The notes under the pieces were generated by a model. It was given only the letters and a program-made list of their open reading frames with translations, was not told the origin of the DNA and made no database searches. Shown here one piece after another: positions 1 to 6,286 of a stretch of DNA of 10,244 nucleotides. The stretch is from Gammaproteobacteria bacterium. Its GTDB lineage: Bacteria > Pseudomonadota > Gammaproteobacteria > S012-40. The position numbers and the translations under genes are program-made. The DNA is taken from NCBI GenBank assembly GCA_029864945.1, contig JAOTSL010000094.1:1-10244 (forward strand), read 5' to 3'. Numbering within the stretch: the first letter of the stretch is position 1; the number at the start of each line of letters is the position of its first letter.

Positions 1-130
1 GAATAGCATATCGCTCTATTCGGAAATAACAAAAGGAATACTGGAAAAAGCAAAGATCGAAAATTTTAAACCTTACATCAATAACAATGTGAACATTGTC
101 CAGCCTGTTTTATACACAATAAAAAAGTAA
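1..130 (+). CDS. 3' end of an unidentified protein (partial)
   Basis: An open frame enters from the left edge (first full codon at base 2) and ends at TAA 128-130, giving about 42 C-terminal residues that begin NSISLYSEITKG and end PVLYTIKK. The piece is hydrophilic and Lys/Asn-rich, with no membrane segment. I do not recognise the family. It could be the tail of a periplasmic binding protein or of a regulator, but nothing in so short a piece decides this. Other + strand frames are closed by early stops (for example TAG at 4-6), and the reading stays open up to a natural stop followed by non-coding AT-rich DNA, so a real gene end is likely. Confidence 0.5.
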   Translation, partial: NSISLYSEITKGILEKAKIENFKPYINNNVNIVQPVLYTIKK

Positions 131-443
131 TATCTTATTATAACTCTTATTATTCATTGCATTACCACTTGACCAAAAAAGTGGCAAATTACCGGTTGCT
201 CACTAAGTGCTTTCCCAAAATAAACTCTCCTAGCCCCAAAATTGCATCATAAATTATATCTAACCTCAAAATAATTTGAGTGCATATTTTGATCAATACA
301 ATTTAGCGTTAAAATTAGCCAATACTGTCTTTATGTATTTGTGGAACGTATAAAATAAAACCAATTGCAGACTAAGCCTGCGTGCAAGTTATATGAAATA
401 GTAGAGGAAAATACAAAATCGTTAATAATAAAAGGGTTATCCT
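131..443. other. Intergenic region upstream of the AMP nucleosidase gene
   Basis: This 313-base AT-rich stretch has no convincing gene. It must hold the promoter of the AMP nucleosidase gene. The best candidate I see is TTGCAG (365-370) and TTATAT (389-394), 18 bases apart, which is a weak match. The 8-base palindrome TTGATCAA lies near 290. The ribosome binding site AAGGG (432-436) lies 7 bases before the ATG at 444. No strong terminator hairpin for the upstream gene was found. Confidence 0.4.
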
Positions 444-1217
444 ATGCCAAGCTACAATGAAATAGTAACAAACTGGTTACCACGATACACCGGTATGCCA
501 ATCGATAAATTTGGTGATTACATCCTGTTAACTAATTTCAGCCACTATGTCACTTCATTTGCAGAACAATTCAAATGTGATATCTATGGTGAAGACCGCC
601 CCATGCAAGCTGCAACAAACTCAAACGGCTTAACTATTGTCAATTTCGGTATCGGCTCACCAAACGCAGCCACTATTATGGATTTACTTAGCGCACGTCA
701 ACCTAAAAGCGTATTGTTTTTAGGTAAGTGTGGCGGACTCAAATACTCATCAGAAATCGGCCATTTCATTTTACCCATTGCAGCTATAAGGGGCGAAGGA
801 ACCGGCAATGACTATCTACCACCAGAAGTACCAGCACTGCCTTCTTTTAAATTACACAAATTTGTGTCTGAAATAATTTGCGAAAAAGATTTGGATTATC
901 GAACAGGTGTTGTTTACACAACCAATCGCCGTGTTTGGGAACATGACAGCGACTTTCTCGCTAGACTTCGCAAGTTAAAAGCCATCGCTATCGACATGGA
1001 AACCGCCACTATCTTTATAGTAGGACACCATAACCAGATATCTCGAGGTGCTTTATTACTCGTCTCCGATGTACCAGTCCAGCCGGACGGTGTTAAAACA
1101 GAAGAGTCAGATGCCAACGTAACAAAAAACTGGGGCGAAGTGCATTTGCAACTGGGTATTGAAGCGATGACCGAAATTGACAGCAAAGGCGAAAAAATGA
1201 AGCATTTTGAATATTAA
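444..1217 (+). CDS. amn: AMP nucleosidase, short form (EC 3.2.2.4)
   Basis: Predicted cytoplasmic enzyme that hydrolyses AMP to adenine and ribose 5-phosphate, a route of purine salvage and adenylate-pool control. The 257 residues form a single PNP/UDP phosphorylase fold. Visible signatures are NWLPRYTG (10-17), GIGSPNAA (69-76, phosphate-loop-like), GKCGG (94-98), RGEGTGNDYLPPEVPALP (116-133), TTNRRVWEHD (159-168), the ribose-contacting IDMETATI (183-190) and the Asp of VSDVP (207-211), which is the catalytic position in this superfamily. It lacks the extra N-terminal domain of the roughly 480-residue E. coli Amn and resembles, from memory, the short type common in Bacteroidetes and some gammaproteobacteria. 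ATG 444 is supported by AAGGG 7 bases upstream and by the family's usual N-terminus. It appears monocistronic, with a stem-loop right after the stop. Confidence 0.93.
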   Translation: MPSYNEIVTNWLPRYTGMPIDKFGDYILLTNFSHYVTSFAEQFKCDIYGEDRPMQAATNSNGLTIVNFGIGSPNAATIMDLLSARQPKSVLFLGKCGGLKYSSEIGHFILPIAAIRGEGTGNDYLPPEVPALPSFKLHKFVSEIICEKDLDYRTGVVYTTNRRVWEHDSDFLARLRKLKAIAIDMETATIFIVGHHNQISRGALLLVSDVPVQPDGVKTEESDANVTKNWGEVHLQLGIEAMTEIDSKGEKMKHFEY

Positions 1218-1235
1218 AAAAGATATATTTTCATT

Positions 1236-1263
1236 TGTATCAGCTCAAATTGGAGCTGATACA
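1236..1263 (+). terminator. Stem-loop terminator after the AMP nucleosidase gene
   Basis: A perfect 11-bp inverted repeat, TGTATCAGCTC (1236-1246) and GAGCTGATACA (1253-1263), encloses a 6-base loop and begins 18 bases after the stop codon. The T-run after it is short (TTCTT), while an A-rich stretch precedes it, so it may act as a modest or bidirectional terminator. Confidence 0.6.
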
Positions 1264-1609
1264 TTCTTAAATAGCTTTAAACCTTACCTAGCAATATCAT
1301 CAATAGATCAATTATCTAAATAAAACTCATCTTATTTATTTGACCACTACAGCGACATAACATAAATAGAAATGACATAAAAAATTCACACCCCCTAACC
1401 AGGAGTAAATGATTTTAAACAACCAATTCAAAAAATCCTGAAACTCTACTATACAAGTATATAAAAACCGAATTTATGTTAAAGCAAGCTAACATAAATG
1501 CCCTTGTAATGGCGCAGTGGATTTAGCTACTTAAGCACAGGTATACTCAATCAAGTACGAAAGTGAAAATCACAATTAAGAATAGACTCAAGTACAGACT
1601 TCAGAACTA
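1264..1609. other. Intergenic region between convergent genes
   Basis: AT-rich DNA between the AMP nucleosidase terminator and the 3' end of the minus-strand gene at 1610. It holds one strong inverted repeat (1472-1499, listed separately) and a tiny start-like site: AGGAG (1401-1405) followed by an 11-codon frame from ATG 1409 to TGA 1441 (MILNNQFKKS). I see no other coding or RNA signal. Confidence 0.4.
1472..1499. repeat. Inverted repeat, possible terminator for the minus-strand gene
   Basis: ATTTATGTTA (1472-1481) and TAACATAAAT (1490-1499) are a perfect 10-bp inverted repeat around an 8-base loop. It lies about 110 bases past the stop of the minus-strand gene ending at 1610. The stem is AT-rich and has no T-run on either side, so terminator function is uncertain. 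Confidence 0.4.
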
Positions 1610-2242
1610 CTACAATTGATTGAATAATTTGGAAAAATCCATTTGTCTTAAGAGTGTAGTTGCAGCCTTTAAGCTCTGGCGCACTGATTCAATTCTCAAA
1701 TCTTCAGAGCTCACACCTTGATGTGTCGATACTTCAGTTCTATCAGAGTCAATAAAGGAAATAACATCTTCAAGTGTTTGAGATGTATGTTGTTGATACG
1801 CAACTGCATAGCTAAAAGAAGAGTCTGTACGGGCTATAGTCTTGACATTATCAAGCTTATTCTTAAAATAAGAAACCATATCCATTGGCTCATTTTTATC
1901 TTTTTCTATGCCAAAGTCCATTTGTACATTAATAAAACTTCCTGATGCCTCAACTGATATATCACCTCGCTCGAATAACACAGCACTAAGTCCAGTCATC
2001 TGCCATGGCGTAATATTATTGAAATCATATTGTTTAAGTAATTCACGGGTAGACAAAGATTTGTCTACATCTGCAAAACTTAAACTGTAATCAACTACCG
2101 CACGTTTACCTTCAGCAGATATTGAAGCACTAACACCTAGTCTCTCTAAGGGGCTTGAGTCCAAATTTCTTATTACAGGTTTAGGGGCACGCAAGGAATT
2201 TGAGTTAGGTGAATGCAATGAAATTTTGAAATAATCAGTCAT
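1610..2242 (-). CDS. Uncharacterised cysteine-free protein, family B (210 aa)
   Basis: Unknown function. The 210 residues contain no cysteine, no signal peptide and no membrane segment. Residues 1-60 are Ser/Asn-rich and probably flexible. A central block QYDFNNIT (71-78), followed by LSAVLFERGDIS (85-96), matches the block KYDVTNIS...VSELFDNKIIN of the gene at 6287-6736. A second block, PMDMVSYFKNKLDNVK (119-134), matches VKFDFLATARKSLDFLK there and VKTDYIAQSKNSIELKK in the gene at 5824-6264. The C-terminus (185-210) is probably helical. The gene lies downstream of the family A gene at 2528-3100 on the same strand after a 285-base gap, mirroring the A-then-B order at 5054-6736. The start at 2242 has only a weak AAGAAA upstream. 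It is real by length and paralogy; the role is unknown. Confidence 0.75.
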   Translation of the reverse strand: MTDYFKISLHSPNSNSLRAPKPVIRNLDSSPLERLGVSASISAEGKRAVVDYSLSFADVDKSLSTRELLKQYDFNNITPWQMTGLSAVLFERGDISVEASGSFINVQMDFGIEKDKNEPMDMVSYFKNKLDNVKTIARTDSSFSYAVAYQQHTSQTLEDVISFIDSDRTEVSTHQGVSSEDLRIESVRQSLKAATTLLRQMDFSKLFNQL

Positions 2243-2527
2243 TGAAATTTCTTATTTAAGAGAGGACTCTCTAATTTATCGGCAGGAAAAACAGAAGCTA
2301 CAGTGGGATTCGGCTGTTGTACATAATACATAAATAAAATACTGAGGATGAATTTCACTAATAGATAGTCGCAGCACCTGTATTTGGTAAACTACTTAAT
2401 GCCGTTTTCCTTTTTGTATGACAAATTTAGATACTCTATATGGAAATGGCATTTAACTATATTTAAAGCAAAGGAAATCAGTGTGGCGTGAATTATATTA
2501 TTCAATGTTCCTTGGACCTTGTTTTTC

Positions 2528-3100
2528 TTAGACTTTAGACTGGTTTTTTAATTCCGCTACCGCTGCTGCAGAAAGTTGTGTTAACCCAGCCATTTCCTTG
2601 TATTTATCGGGAAGTGAGTTATTGTAGTCCATGATCGCATAAAATATCTCTTTTCCACTGGCACCTGTTGCTTTCATATCACTGTAAATGGCATGTCGTT
2701 GTTGAGAAGCGATACTGGCTTGAGAGCTAAAATATTGTTGATCTTCTTCATGTTTTCCTGAGCTAAAATAATCCTGTTGAGCTGCTGTCATTTTGTTTCC
2801 TGGAGACCCAAGAGTGTCATATAGATTAAACGGTGATAACTGCAAATCCGAGCTACTACTAAAGTTCTTTGCTGCTTTTTCCGCGTAAACAGGATCATTG
2901 TTAACTCTATCCAGAATCGAAACCGAGTTTTGTTTAAGTCTATTCGACATTGCGAGGGCGTTTTCGCTTAAATGGACATTGGGTGAGCTAACTCGTGAAT
3001 CAGCCCCGTTCTGTTTTTGCAAAACATCTTCTCTATTTTGAAATAATGAGTTCTTTAAATTGCTTAGGTAGTTAATTGAAGATGCGGCATTAATTTGCAT
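2528..3100 (-). CDS. Uncharacterised cysteine-free protein, family A (190 aa)
   Basis: Unknown function. The 190-residue protein has no cysteine, signal peptide or membrane segment. An N-terminal Asn/Ser/Gln-rich part (1-40) leads to NVHLSENALAMSNRL (41-55), the local form of the D-x-V-x-I-S-x-x-A motif shared across the cluster. The block NNDPVYAEKAAKNF (67-80) follows. The C-terminal block from R135 to L173 (SDMKATGASGKE, AIMDYNNSLPDKY) is 20 of 39 identical, without gaps, to residues 166-204 of the gene at 5054-5710. The start at 3100 is well supported by AGGAGA about 6 bases upstream on the minus strand. It faces the divergent, broken family A copy at 3539-4008 across a 438-base intergenic region and precedes the family B gene at 1610-2242. 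Lack of Cys and the flexible N-terminus would suit a protein exported without a Sec signal, but that is inference. Confidence 0.82.
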   Translation of the reverse strand: MQINAASSINYLSNLKNSLFQNREDVLQKQNGADSRVSSPNVHLSENALAMSNRLKQNSVSILDRVNNDPVYAEKAAKNFSSSSDLQLSPFNLYDTLGSPGNKMTAAQQDYFSSGKHEEDQQYFSSQASIASQQRHAIYSDMKATGASGKEIFYAIMDYNNSLPDKYKEMAGLTQLSAAAVAELKNQSKV

Positions 3101-3538
3101 ATTAATCTCCTATATTAATTTAATTCTCAACCAGACTATCGAAGTCTAAAATGGAATATCATTTCTTGATACTTACTATTAGGGAAAAGCAATGTATAGT
3201 TCGCTATACGAAAGGATAGTATTTTAGCTACCGAAGAAATACTTACGGTGAATAAACCTGTAAAAAGCGTTTGTATGAAATATATATGCATTCTATGCCC
3301 TGCATTGGTGCGGCCGTTGTTAGTTTAAATCGGCAATCAGTTGCCGTTCAATATCCGAAATTTTCCTCAGTTTTATAATGTTGCTTGTAAAAATAAAGCC
3401 TATCCATGCTAAACCACCGAAAACCTAACCTAAAGGATAGGTGATGTAATTTTGGCCGTCTGATTGCAGGTTTAGGTTAACGAATTTTGTGATACATCAA
3501 TGTTGTAAAAATCTATTAGAAATAATTGGAGCAAGATT
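3101..3538. other. Divergent intergenic region with several inverted repeats
   Basis: This 438-base stretch separates the minus-strand family A gene from its plus-strand, broken paralogue. I find no gene in it. It has an unusual density of short inverted repeats: GTATAG-TTCG-CTATAC (3194-3209), CGGCAA-TCAG-TTGCCG (3331-3346), CCTATCC/GGATAGG (3399-3405 and 3435-3441) and TAACCTAAA/TTTAGGTTA (3426-3434 and 3471-3479). It presumably carries the promoters of both directions, but no strong -35/-10 pair stands out. Confidence 0.45.
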
Positions 3539-4008
3539 GTGGATATTTCTTCGATTAATACCTTTGAGACTATTTCAGTCTAAAATGAAGAGTCGCTACA
3601 CGCCTCCTGCCTCTACCCTTCATCAAGAAAAAGTCAATTATGCTTTTTCTGATACCTTGTCCATCAGTGATGAAGCAAGAATGAAAATCAGGAACGAGAC
3701 AATAAAGTCGGGAATGACTCAATTAGAAGAAAGTATGAAAAAAGATCCCTCGCTGGCAAAGAATATGGCTAGAAACTCTGCTTATGTAAGGGATAGAAGT
3801 TAAGTTGAAAATTACCAAATTTGCAGACCATAGATTATAAACAACATAAATTGGACTATGAGGCATTAACACAACAAGCGTTTCAAGTACGCGAAATAAT
3901 GAAAATCACAGGTGAAAGCAATATCGATATATATTATCCATTAAAGAGTTTAATCGAAGCTTACCACAATCCTATTTGGATAAGACCGGCTTGAGTCTTA
4001 GATTGTAA
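3539..4008 (+). pseudogene. Frameshifted family A copy
   Basis: A decayed copy of the genes at 2528-3100 and 5054-5710. GGAG (3528-3531) lies 7 bases before GTG 3539, which opens MDISSINTFETISV, an N-terminus like its paralogues, and stops at TAA 3581. In another frame the text continues as FSDTLSISDEARMK, then KKDPSLAKNMARN (compare NNDPVYAEKAAKNF), and stops at 3801. A third frame resumes around 3799-3839 as VKLKITKFADHRL. From about 3837 a further frame gives VREIMKITGESNIDI, and after a one-base loss in the AT run near 3926-3937 it ends IKEFNRSLPQSYLDKTGL (stop 4006-4008), matching IMEYNATLPSEYLKRTGL of the paralogue. At least three or four shifts are needed, so it is very probably dead. 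A 104-codon frame from GTG 3489 exists, but its first part is not family-like. No cysteine appears in the conserved parts. Confidence 0.7.
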
Positions 4009-4032
4009 TTTTAATATGCTAGGAGTTTGAAC

Positions 4033-4464
4033 ATGATAGTTAATAACAGTTATCACTCATCAATTAGTTCATCTACTGCCAATCAACAAAGTGCCGTAGC
4101 CGGTAATTCGTCAAATAATGGAACCGCCCGGGATGAAATAGGACTATCCTTTTCGCTTAAAGATTCTGGAATTAACGCTATATTCGCCAAGCCGATGCGA
4201 GCACCTGACCACATACTTGATCGTATGAATGTTGCAGCAGAGCATATCCGAATGGAAGCTTATCGTAACTCACCTGAGGGGATTGAAGATTTCGTCAGTC
4301 GATCAAAAAAACACGCAAATCAACGTGATACAGTCGCTGTTTTTAGCGTAGAAGGAAAAGTTGTTGCTCATGTGGGAAATGCAGGCACTGCAACTTATGG
4401 ATTAGATTTAGGTCGATTTGAGGGAAACAATAGCCCCCAGGAAAGAGCTGACTTAATTAGCTAG
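4033..4464 (+). CDS. Family C repeat protein, N-terminal part ending at an in-frame TAG
   Basis: Unknown function. This is the first 143 codons of what appears to have been a 323-codon gene running to 5004. ATG 4033 is chosen because AGGAG (4021-4025) lies 7 bases upstream; the TTG at 4027 is too close to that site. Residues 1-35 are low-complexity Ser/Asn/Thr/Gln, then DEIGLSFSLKDSGI (34-47) resembles the cluster's N-terminal motif. Residues 59-100 look helical and are followed by VFSVEGKVVAHVG (103-115). The frame stops at TAG 4462-4464, but the same frame continues open for 180 codons with a matching second repeat. No cysteine, signal peptide or membrane segment is seen. As it stands a truncated product would be made, unless the amber codon is read through. 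Confidence 0.6.
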   Translation: MIVNNSYHSSISSSTANQQSAVAGNSSNNGTARDEIGLSFSLKDSGINAIFAKPMRAPDHILDRMNVAAEHIRMEAYRNSPEGIEDFVSRSKKHANQRDTVAVFSVEGKVVAHVGNAGTATYGLDLGRFEGNNSPQERADLIS

Positions 4465-5004
4465 AAGCTGCAAAAAAAATATGGTGACCGGTTGGAGGTG
4501 GAGTACTACGCGACTGGAATGGGTCCAACTAATGAAGAAATGTTTGAGCGAATTCACCCCGGAAAAAACTATGAGAAGTTAATTATTGAGAATGCTAAAC
4601 AAATGCATCAAACCTATGCTGTAGGCCAATATCGAATACAACAACAAGTGGAGCAGCAGGAAAAGGCTAATGCAGTCGAGCAGCGTGACGTATTCAAAGT
4701 TAATGGAAAAGTCGTAGCCAGTATTAATTACAATGGAAATCTTTCTATTAACCCACCTATGTTGGCTATCGAATCTGGAGAAAAAGGATTAAGTCGAAGT
4801 GCTGGAGATAATTTGTCTCAACTAGTAGTTGGCTCAATTCATAACTCGGTTGATGCTAACGAAGTTTATTCTATATTGAAAGCAGAATTTGGTGATACCG
4901 TTAAGGCGGAATCTTTTTTTCAGGGAGAAGGGCCAACACGTGGTGAGTTAAATGATTTGCGAAAGCAACAAATTGATGAATATCTATCATCACTTGATAT
5001 ATGA
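4465..5004 (+). pseudogene. Family C repeat protein, C-terminal part cut off by the TAG
   Basis: In frame with the preceding 143 codons and separated from them only by TAG 4462-4464. It completes repeat 1 (KKYGDRLEVEYYATGMGPTN) and then holds repeat 2: a Gln-rich helical stretch, VFKVNGKVVASIN (compare VFSVEGKVVAHVG) and EFGDTVKAESFFQGEGPTRG, which match unit for unit. The shared signature is a V-F-x-V-x-G-K-V-V-A strand pair, then [YF]-G-D ... E-x-[YF]-[YF] ... G-x-G-P-T-x-x-E. It could be translated separately only from a weak site: TTG 4492 has no good ribosome binding site before it, and the first in-frame ATG lies about 10 codons further. A single CAG-to-TAG change would explain the break. 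No cysteine occurs. The stop at 5002-5004 is followed 49 bases later by the family A gene. Confidence 0.55.
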
Positions 5005-5053
5005 ATATCTCGCTAAATTTGAAGTCGACTGTCTGAGCTAGAAGGAATTATTT

Positions 5054-5710
5054 ATGGAAATTAGATATAACCCATACTCCCGTATCCCCGCTTTGAGAGG
5101 TGATGTTAAGACGAATACCATTTTTCCAGTTGAAGTTAAAAGCACGCCACCTGAAGACTCATCAGTTACAATTAGCTCGGCTGCGAAAAACCGATTGGCG
5201 ATTGAGGAAGATCGACAGCGATTATATTCCATGCTTAATAGTGGGGGCAGTTCTGCCGGAAGGAAATACATGAAAGGGGTTATTGATAGATTGATGAGTG
5301 AGCCAGGCTATCAATCCAGTAGTGAAAATCCCCGCACAATGAAAGAAGAAAAGCAACTTATTGACTCCAATCCTGAGTATGCTGATTTGATGGCAAAGCG
5401 TTACGCAACTAGTGCCAATTTAATTATGACAAAAAGCGGTGCTGCGCAATGGCAGGGTAATCATACTGAGAATATTGGAAAATATGATCAAGTTGAAAAC
5501 TTATATACGGATGACTCACTTGGAAAAATGGATGTGGTATACCGGGAGCATAGAACACAGATATATAACCAAATGAAATCTGAAGGCGCTGAAGGCAAAG
5601 ATATTGTTAAGGCGATCATGGAATATAACGCGACTCTTCCGTCGGAGTATTTAAAACGAACTGGCTTGAACGTTGTTGTCTCCGAGATGCTCAAAGAAGA
5701 TTCCACTTGA
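5054..5710 (+). CDS. Uncharacterised cysteine-free protein, family A (218 aa)
   Basis: Unknown function. It appears to be the intact plus-strand member of family A. ATG 5054 has AAGGA (5042-5046) 7 bases upstream. The 218 residues contain no cysteine, signal peptide or membrane segment. DSSVTISSAAKNRL (35-48) is the cluster's N-terminal motif. Residues 49-105 are charged and helical, and SNPEYADLMAKRYATSANL (105-123) corresponds to NNDPVYAEKAAKNF of the paralogue. The C-terminal block R166-L204 (NQMKSEGAEGKDIVKAIMEY) is 20 of 39 identical to the gene at 2528-3100, ending in LP-x-x-Y and G-L. It sits between family C (49 bases upstream) and family B genes (about 110 bases downstream), all on the same strand, so co-transcription with them is plausible. 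Confidence 0.85.
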   Translation: MEIRYNPYSRIPALRGDVKTNTIFPVEVKSTPPEDSSVTISSAAKNRLAIEEDRQRLYSMLNSGGSSAGRKYMKGVIDRLMSEPGYQSSSENPRTMKEEKQLIDSNPEYADLMAKRYATSANLIMTKSGAAQWQGNHTENIGKYDQVENLYTDDSLGKMDVVYREHRTQIYNQMKSEGAEGKDIVKAIMEYNATLPSEYLKRTGLNVVVSEMLKEDST

Positions 5711-5823
5711 TTATCAGTGGTGAGAGGTAGAGGTGATTAGATGGGGTTTGTTGATTCTTTTACGAAAATGACATGAAATGTATGTATCTCATATTTTAAC
5801 TAATTACATATGGGTAGATGACT

Positions 5824-6264
5824 ATGCAAATACAAGGAACACTGCAAAAAATTTCCATGCCAGAAAATGTCAGAGCTTCTCTATCTAGCAGGAGTGAAGC
5901 AATAGACAATACGCAAGCCAGTTCAAGCGATAAGGAGATATCAAATCCACCTAAAAAGACTATTGATATGCATGATATATCACCCCGTGAATATAGTGAG
6001 CTTGTTAGAGCTGGCCTTGCAGATATACCTGTTCCGATAATATTTCCAGGAGGGAGAGTGCACTTGGATGGTAAGCAAGCTGAAATGGCTGATGTCAAAA
6101 CTGATTACATTGCTCAAAGTAAAAACTCCATAGAGCTTAAGAAAAGCATTGGAGACACTAGTGGTGCTGATTTTTTATTAAGTCGATTGTCTGTGGTGGA
6201 AGAGCTGCATGGTGTTAAGTTTTTACCAAAGGAAAATAGTAAAGGCATTGATTTAACTGCTTAA
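5824..6264 (+). CDS. Uncharacterised cysteine-free protein, family B (146 aa)
   Basis: Unknown function. Two in-frame ATGs are available, 5818 and 5824. I prefer 5824 because the only Shine-Dalgarno-like string, GGGTAG (5812-5817), is 6 bases before it and directly abuts the first ATG; it also gives MQI, as in the family A gene at 3100. Counting from 5824, residues 1-45 are polar and Ser-rich, then DMHDISPREYSELV (48-61) is a variant of the family's Y-D-x-x-N-I-[ST] block. The block VKTDYIAQSKNSIELKK (91-107) closely follows VKFDFLATARKSLDFLK of the next gene. The C-terminus is probably helical and ends IDLTA. There is no cysteine, signal peptide or membrane segment. The next gene starts 22 bases after the stop, so the two are likely one transcript. 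Confidence 0.78.
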   Translation: MQIQGTLQKISMPENVRASLSSRSEAIDNTQASSSDKEISNPPKKTIDMHDISPREYSELVRAGLADIPVPIIFPGGRVHLDGKQAEMADVKTDYIAQSKNSIELKKSIGDTSGADFLLSRLSVVEELHGVKFLPKENSKGIDLTA

Positions 6265-6286
6265 TATAGTAATAAAGGAGAGTTTT

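Noticed and set aside
1718..2090. Plus-strand frames of 75 and 60 codons
   Set aside because: They are antisense to the family B gene at 1610-2242 and have no ribosome binding site or recognisable content.
3489..3538. GTG 3489 as the true start of a 104-residue protein
   Set aside because: The residues it adds before 3580 are unlike family A and include Cys and Trp, whereas GTG 3539 in another frame has GGAG at good spacing and a family-like N-terminus.
3581..3935. Programmed ribosomal frameshifting in the broken family A copy
   Set aside because: Several shifts would be needed, with no clear slippery heptamer and stimulatory structure at each; mutational decay is simpler.
4027..4032. TTG 4027 as the start of the family C gene
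   Set aside because: It is one base after the AGGAG site; ATG 4033 has proper spacing.
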